From: CAIVAT01 sp037128705
Lineage (GTDB): Bacteria; Bacteroidota; Bacteroidia; Bacteroidales; FEN-979
DNA length: 64,000 nt
Assembly (NCBI GenBank): GCA_037128705.1
Contig: JBAXVX010000006.1
Coordinates: forward strand, 1-64,000
Reading direction: 5' to 3'
Both the position numbers and the translations under genes were made by a program. Each line of letters starts with the position of its first letter. Positions within the stretch are counted from its first letter, which is position 1. The notes under the pieces are model-generated. The model saw only the letters and a list, made by a program, of their open reading frames with translations, did no database searches and had not been told where the DNA came from. Shown piece by piece: positions 59,675 through 64,000 of the stretch.

Positions 59675-61213
59675 ATGAAAAGGAAGTGGGTTTTCGCCGC
59701 ATTTTGTATTTTGATCTGCCTTATATCCGCAAGAAATGTTGCGGGTTTTCACGGTGGTGCCAGGGATCCGAAAAAGGGATTGAAGCCCAACATCATCCTG
59801 ATCATGGCCGATGACCTGGGTTATGGCGAAACCGGATGTTACGGGCAAAAGATCATTCAAACCCCGAATATCGATCAGCTGGCCCGTGAAGGAATGCGGT
59901 TCATTGATTTTTATGCGGCCAGCCCGGTTTGCGCCCCATCCCGTTGCAGCATCATGACAGGTAAAAACACCGGTCATGCCTACATCAGGGACAATGTGGA
60001 GGTGGGGGAATGGGATTCCTTTATGGGCCAGATGCCATTGAAAGAAAAAACATTTACATTGGGAACCCTGATGCAGGAGGCCGGCTTTAAAACAGCATTT
60101 ATTGGAAAATGGGGTTTAGGGGGACCTGGCTCGCCGGGGATACCCGCCAAACAGGGGTTCGGATACTTCTATGGTTATCTTTGTCAAAGACAGGCCCACA
60201 ACTATTATCCTGATTATCTGTGGAGGAATGAAACGAAAACAGGCCTGGCAAATCCCTCTTTTTCAGCACATCAAAAATTCAAGGGAGATCCTGCCCGTCC
60301 TGAATCCTATAAAAAATACCAGGGGGAAATATATTCCCAGGAGTTGATCACTGAGGAAGCATCACGTTTTATCAGGGAACATCGTGACTCTTCCTTCTTT
60401 CTGTTCCTTAGTTACAGTTTGCCGCACCTGGCGCTGCAGGTTCCGGAAAAATACCTCGATCCGTATATGGGAAAATTGAACGATAAGCCCTATAGCGGAT
60501 TCAGCGGGTATCTTCCCTGCCAGTATCCGCGCGCGACATATGCTGCCATGATTTCGGCGCTGGACGATTATGTAGGCAAAATCGTTGCCAGTTTGAAGGA
60601 TGCCGGAATCGATTCGAACACCCTGATCCTTTTTACAAGTGATAATGGAGCCACCTTTGAGGTGGGTGGTGCCGATCCCTATTTCTTCCGCAGCAATGGA
60701 TCGCTCAAGGCCGGAAAAGGTTCGCTGTTTGAAGGAGGAATCAGGGTGCCGATGATTGCGCGGTGGCCCGGCGTTATAAAAGCGCACAAGATATCAGGAC
60801 TGGTCTGCGCATCATGGGATTTCATGGCTACTTTTGCTGACCTGACTAAGATGGTACTGCCTCCAGGGCAGGATGGATTATCACTGGTGCCTGAACTTCT
60901 GGGCAGAAAGGGACAGAAAAAACATAGTTTTCTCTACTGGGAATACCCCGGCAGAGGAGGTTCGATGGCGGTGAGAATGGGCGATTGGAAAGGAATATGG
61001 AGAAATTTAATCAAGGAGCCCTATCGGCGGGTTGAGCTGTATAACCTGAAAACAGATACCGGGGAGCAGGTTAACGTTGCGAAAGACCATCCTGAACAGG
61101 TAAGGCAGATCATGGAATACATGAGTAAACGCACTCCTTCGGAAAAACAGGAATGGAACGTAATCGGCAACAAGACAATCAAACAGATGATCTCAGGAAA
61201 ACCAACACATTAA
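59675..61213 (+). CDS. Exported sulfatase (arylsulfatase family, formylglycine type)
   Basis: The 512-residue enzyme has a signal peptide (about 1-24), the metal-binding PNIILIMADDLGYGETGCYG (39-58) and the maturation motif Cys86-Ala-Pro-Ser-Arg90, whose Cys is converted to formylglycine by an FGE or anSME enzyme. GKWGLGGPGSPG, LFTSDNGATFEVGG and SLFEGGIRVPMIARWPG complete the type I sulfatase pattern. It removes sulfate from aryl or carbohydrate esters in the periplasm; the substrate is not determinable. No sulfatase-maturing enzyme gene is nearby. ATG 59675 is preferred over TTG 59666, which lies in the -7 box. Confidence 0.92.
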   Translation: MKRKWVFAAFCILICLISARNVAGFHGGARDPKKGLKPNIILIMADDLGYGETGCYGQKIIQTPNIDQLAREGMRFIDFYAASPVCAPSRCSIMTGKNTGHAYIRDNVEVGEWDSFMGQMPLKEKTFTLGTLMQEAGFKTAFIGKWGLGGPGSPGIPAKQGFGYFYGYLCQRQAHNYYPDYLWRNETKTGLANPSFSAHQKFKGDPARPESYKKYQGEIYSQELITEEASRFIREHRDSSFFLFLSYSLPHLALQVPEKYLDPYMGKLNDKPYSGFSGYLPCQYPRATYAAMISALDDYVGKIVASLKDAGIDSNTLILFTSDNGATFEVGGADPYFFRSNGSLKAGKGSLFEGGIRVPMIARWPGVIKAHKISGLVCASWDFMATFADLTKMVLPPGQDGLSLVPELLGRKGQKKHSFLYWEYPGRGGSMAVRMGDWKGIWRNLIKEPYRRVELYNLKTDTGEQVNVAKDHPEQVRQIMEYMSKRTPSEKQEWNVIGNKTIKQMISGKPTH

Positions 61214-64000
61214 TATTCGTCCCAGCTCTTGATCTCTATTTCACCCGGTTTGATTTTGCAGAAGGCCATGATAAAAGCCGCTGCCAGGTTTGGATTGGTG
61301 ATAAGCGGAATATTAAAATCGACGGCCGACCTGCGGATTGAATAATCATTATCCAGCTCGTGTTTTGAAAGATTTTTGGGAATGTTCACGACCAGGTCGA
61401 TCCTCCTGTTCTTCAAATATTCCAGCACATTTGGTTCGGCCGCCTCATCGGGCCAGTGCAGCACGGTTGAGGGGATTCCGTTTGACAACAGAAACGCCGC
61501 TGTTCCCCGGGTGGCAAAGATGGAATAGTTTTTCTGATGCAACTGGTGGCAGCATTCGAGCAGCACCGTTTTCGACCTCGTTGGACCGGATGAAATCATA
61601 ATATTCTTCTCCGGTATCCTGTAACCCACAGACAGCATGGCTTTCAGGATGGCTTCGTAAAAGGAATCACCGATACAGCCTACTTCACCGGTCGAAGCCA
61701 TGTCGACACCCAGCACCGGATCGGCTTTTTGCAGTCGGGAGAAGGAAAATTGCGGTGCCTTAATTCCGATGTAATCAATATCGAACATTGACTTGTCGGG
61801 CTTGGTAAAAGGGATTCCCAGCATGATGCGGGTGGCAATGTCGATAAAATTAATCTTCAGAACTTTCGACACGAAAGGGAAACTCCGCGAGGCCCTAAGG
61901 TTGCATTCAATCACTTTGATGTCGTTATCCTTGGCCAGGAACTGAATGTTGAACGGACCTGAAATATTCAGGGAACCGGCTATTTCCCTGGCGACCCGCT
62001 TGATTTTCCGGATGGTCTCGACATAAATTTTCTGAGGCGGAAATACAATGGTAGCATCACCGGAATGCACGCCTGCAAATTCAACATGTTCGGAGATGGC
62101 ATAGGCAACCATTTCTCCGTCTCTCGCCACGGCATCAATCTCAACTTCCTTGGCCTCCTGGATGAATTCGGAGACCACCACCGGATGCTCTTTGGATACA
62201 TTGGCTGCCAGTGTCAGAAAATATTCAAGTTCCGTATTATTCGATACCACGTTCATGGCAGCGCCGGAGAGGACGTATGAAGGACGTATCAGCAGCGGGA
62301 ATCCGACCTGAGAGGCAAAATCATAAATCTCCTCCAGGTTTGTCATCTCCTTCCAGCGGGGCTGATCAATTCCAAGCTGGTCAAGCATGGAGGAAAACTT
62401 ATGGCGGTCTTCGGCATTGTCGATGTCCACAGGAGATGTTCCAAGAACAGGGACATCCTGCCTGTACAGGCGCATCGCCAGGTTGTTCGGAATCTGCCCA
62501 CCCATGGATACAACAACTCCTTTGGGATTTTCCAGTTCAACAATGTCCATCACCCGCTCAAAGGACAGTTCATCAAAATAGAGCCGGTCACAAACGTCGT
62601 AATCGGTACTGACGGTCTCGGGGTTATAGTTGATCATCACCGACCTGAATCCCGCTGATTTCACTGTATTCAGCGTGTTCACACTGCACCAGTCAAACTC
62701 AACGGAACTGCCAATGCGATAGGCCCCCGACCCCAGGACAATCACCGACAGCCGGTCGTCGGGGAAGGTCACATCATGCTCATCTCCGTTGTAAGTAAGA
62801 TAGAGGTAATTGGTTTGGGCGGGATACTCTGCAGCGAGGGTATCAATACTTTTAACGCTGGGCAGGATCCCCAGTTTTTTACGGTACGACCGAACCATCA
62901 GCATGTCCTGTTCAATCTCGCCCTTCTGATGTTTCGCCACCAAGCGTGCCAGCTGAAAGTCAGAAAATCCCTGACGTTTGGCATCCCTGAACAAATCGGG
63001 GGGAATAGAGGACAGCTCATTGATGGCAGCCAGTTCCAGCCCCATGTCATAAATATTTTTCAGATGGTAAAGAAACCATTTGTCGATGCGGGTCAGTTCC
63101 CAGATGCGGTCGACCGAATACCCTTCGGCAAATGCCTGGGCAATGACAAAAATGCGGGTATCGGTGGGAAAGGCGAGCTCCTGTTCAATATTTTCAACGC
63201 GGAGTTCCTTGTTTCCAATGAATCCATGCATCCCCTGGCCGATCATTCGTAAACCCTTCTGAATGGCCTCTTCGAAGGTGCGGCCTATGGACATGATCTC
63301 CCCGACGCTCTTCATACTGGACCCAATCAGTTTTGACACCCCGGTGAATTTACTCAGATCCCACCTGGGGATCTTGCAAACGATATAATCAAGGGAGGGT
63401 TCGAAGCAGGCTGTTGTCACTTTGGTCACCGAATTCTTCAGCTCATGCAATCCATATCCCAGAGCAAGTTTGGCTGCCACGAAGGCCAGGGGATAACCTG
63501 TTGCCTTGGAGGCAAGCGCCGATGACCTGGACAAACGGGCGTTGACTTCAATCACCCGGTAGTCCTCCGAATCGGGATTGAGGGCATACTGGATATTGCA
63601 TTCACCGATGATCCCGAGGTGACGGATGACTTTTATCGAAAGCTCACGGAGTTTATAATATTCAAGGTTGGTGAGGGTTTGCGAGGGGGCCACCACAATG
63701 CTCTCGCCGGTGTGGATCCCCAGCGGATCAAAATTTTCCATGTTGCAAACCGTAATACAGTTGTCATAACGGTCGCGCACCACTTCGTATTCAATCTCTT
63801 TCCACCCCTTCAATGATTCCTCAACCAGGATCTGGCCTGAGTATGAAAAAGCATTGGATGCCAGTATCTCAAGTTCTGATTCATTGGAACAGAAGCCGCT
63901 GCCCTGCCCTCCAAGCGTATACGCCGCCCTGATGATTACAGGGTAACCGATCGCTGAGGCAGCCGTTCTTGCCGTTTCAAGGCTGGTCACCGCAAAGCTC
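61210..64000 (-). CDS. carB: Carbamoyl-phosphate synthase large subunit (5' end beyond the window)
   Basis: At least 929 codons are present; the frame stays open to the window edge, so roughly the first 130-150 residues are missing. The protein makes carbamoyl phosphate for pyrimidines and arginine. Visible are the first ATP-grasp end (YPVIIRAAYTLGGQGSGF), the oligomerisation domain, the second ATP-grasp domain (PLLIRPSYVLSGAAMNVV) and a C-terminal MGS-like domain (IMISSGPTRSKTVLLECC onward). Stretches such as GWKEIEYEVVRDRYDNC and MENFDPLGIHTGESIVVAPS closely recall eukaryotic CAD/CPS1. It converges on the sulfatase gene with a 4-nt overlap. Confidence 0.95.
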   Translation of the reverse strand, partial: SFAVTSLETARTAASAIGYPVIIRAAYTLGGQGSGFCSNESELEILASNAFSYSGQILVEESLKGWKEIEYEVVRDRYDNCITVCNMENFDPLGIHTGESIVVAPSQTLTNLEYYKLRELSIKVIRHLGIIGECNIQYALNPDSEDYRVIEVNARLSRSSALASKATGYPLAFVAAKLALGYGLHELKNSVTKVTTACFEPSLDYIVCKIPRWDLSKFTGVSKLIGSSMKSVGEIMSIGRTFEEAIQKGLRMIGQGMHGFIGNKELRVENIEQELAFPTDTRIFVIAQAFAEGYSVDRIWELTRIDKWFLYHLKNIYDMGLELAAINELSSIPPDLFRDAKRQGFSDFQLARLVAKHQKGEIEQDMLMVRSYRKKLGILPSVKSIDTLAAEYPAQTNYLYLTYNGDEHDVTFPDDRLSVIVLGSGAYRIGSSVEFDWCSVNTLNTVKSAGFRSVMINYNPETVSTDYDVCDRLYFDELSFERVMDIVELENPKGVVVSMGGQIPNNLAMRLYRQDVPVLGTSPVDIDNAEDRHKFSSMLDQLGIDQPRWKEMTNLEEIYDFASQVGFPLLIRPSYVLSGAAMNVVSNNTELEYFLTLAANVSKEHPVVVSEFIQEAKEVEIDAVARDGEMVAYAISEHVEFAGVHSGDATIVFPPQKIYVETIRKIKRVAREIAGSLNISGPFNIQFLAKDNDIKVIECNLRASRSFPFVSKVLKINFIDIATRIMLGIPFTKPDKSMFDIDYIGIKAPQFSFSRLQKADPVLGVDMASTGEVGCIGDSFYEAILKAMLSVGYRIPEKNIMISSGPTRSKTVLLECCHQLHQKNYSIFATRGTAAFLLSNGIPSTVLHWPDEAAEPNVLEYLKNRRIDLVVNIPKNLSKHELDNDYSIRRSAVDFNIPLITNPNLAAAFIMAFCKIKPGEIEIKSWDEY

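Overview
The window looks like a chromosomal segment from a Bacteroidota bacterium, probably an uncultured Bacteroidales-like anaerobe or facultative anaerobe. Four things point there. Many intergenic regions carry the Bacteroidota -7 box TAnnTTTG, three of them with a TTTG box 19-20 nt upstream. One secreted protein ends in a type IX secretion (T9SS) sorting domain. There are ECF sigma/membrane-partner pairs and several family-typical proteins (DUF4252, PorV/FadL-like, tandem SurA-like PPIases, GPP34). Gene order (rsfS-ftsH-LUD-cdsA-psd) also fits. Coding density is very high: no gene-free stretch exceeds 300 bases, and I saw no rRNA, tRNA, CRISPR array, transposase or prophage gene.

Layout. 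1-4.2 kb: LpxR-like protein, dnaB, an exported protein of unknown role. 4.2-7.4 kb (minus): a nucleotide unit of a DUF151 nuclease, a nucleoside permease, thyA and folA behind one full promoter. 7.5-10 kb: a divergent membrane pyrophosphatase (hppA). 10-14.5 kb: ECF sigma factor with a membrane/beta-barrel partner, then a PKD/T9SS cell-surface protein. 14.6-18.2 kb: single-chain gcvP and a lipoprotein. 18.2-20.3 kb (minus): a Cys/Met-metabolism PLP lyase translationally coupled to an esterase. 20.4-25.1 kb: two cysteine-rich regulators (Rrf2, Crp/Fnr) divergent from a four-gene operon (soluble ABC ATPase, HypB/UreG-like GTPase, cysteine desulfurase, 11-cysteine Fe-S protein). 25.3-31.2 kb: lpd, rfbC, a lytic transglycosylase, uvrA. 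31.2-36.6 kb: LOG protein, rsfS, ftsH, LUD protein, cdsA, psd. 36.6-42 kb: DUF2461, an outer-membrane pair including a helix-hairpin-helix/barrel protein, DUF4252, and a second ECF sigma/anti-sigma pair. 42.1-45.5 kb: POT-type transporter, radical SAM protein, GPP34. 45.6-55.9 kb (minus): guaB, three SurA-like foldases, moxR, pstSCAB. 55.9-59 kb: a seven-heme NapC-type cytochrome divergent from nhaD, then a short tandem repeat. 59-64 kb: LEA-like lipoprotein, sulfatase and carB (5' end cut by the window edge).

The best candidate for an undescribed system is the 20.4-25.1 kb locus. It combines an ATPase, a SIMIBI GTPase with three Cys pairs, a NifS-type sulfur donor and a dedicated Fe-S protein, all behind a palindromic operator shared with a Cys-rich Crp/Fnr regulator. 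I infer a redox-controlled metallocluster assembly or insertion machine with unknown client. Other second-look items are the sigma-factor partner combining an inner-membrane helix with a barrel-like domain, the exported HhH/barrel protein, the divergent pyrophosphatase, the POT transporter lacking the first ExxER glutamate, and genes whose -7 box sits almost on the start codon (leaderless mRNAs).
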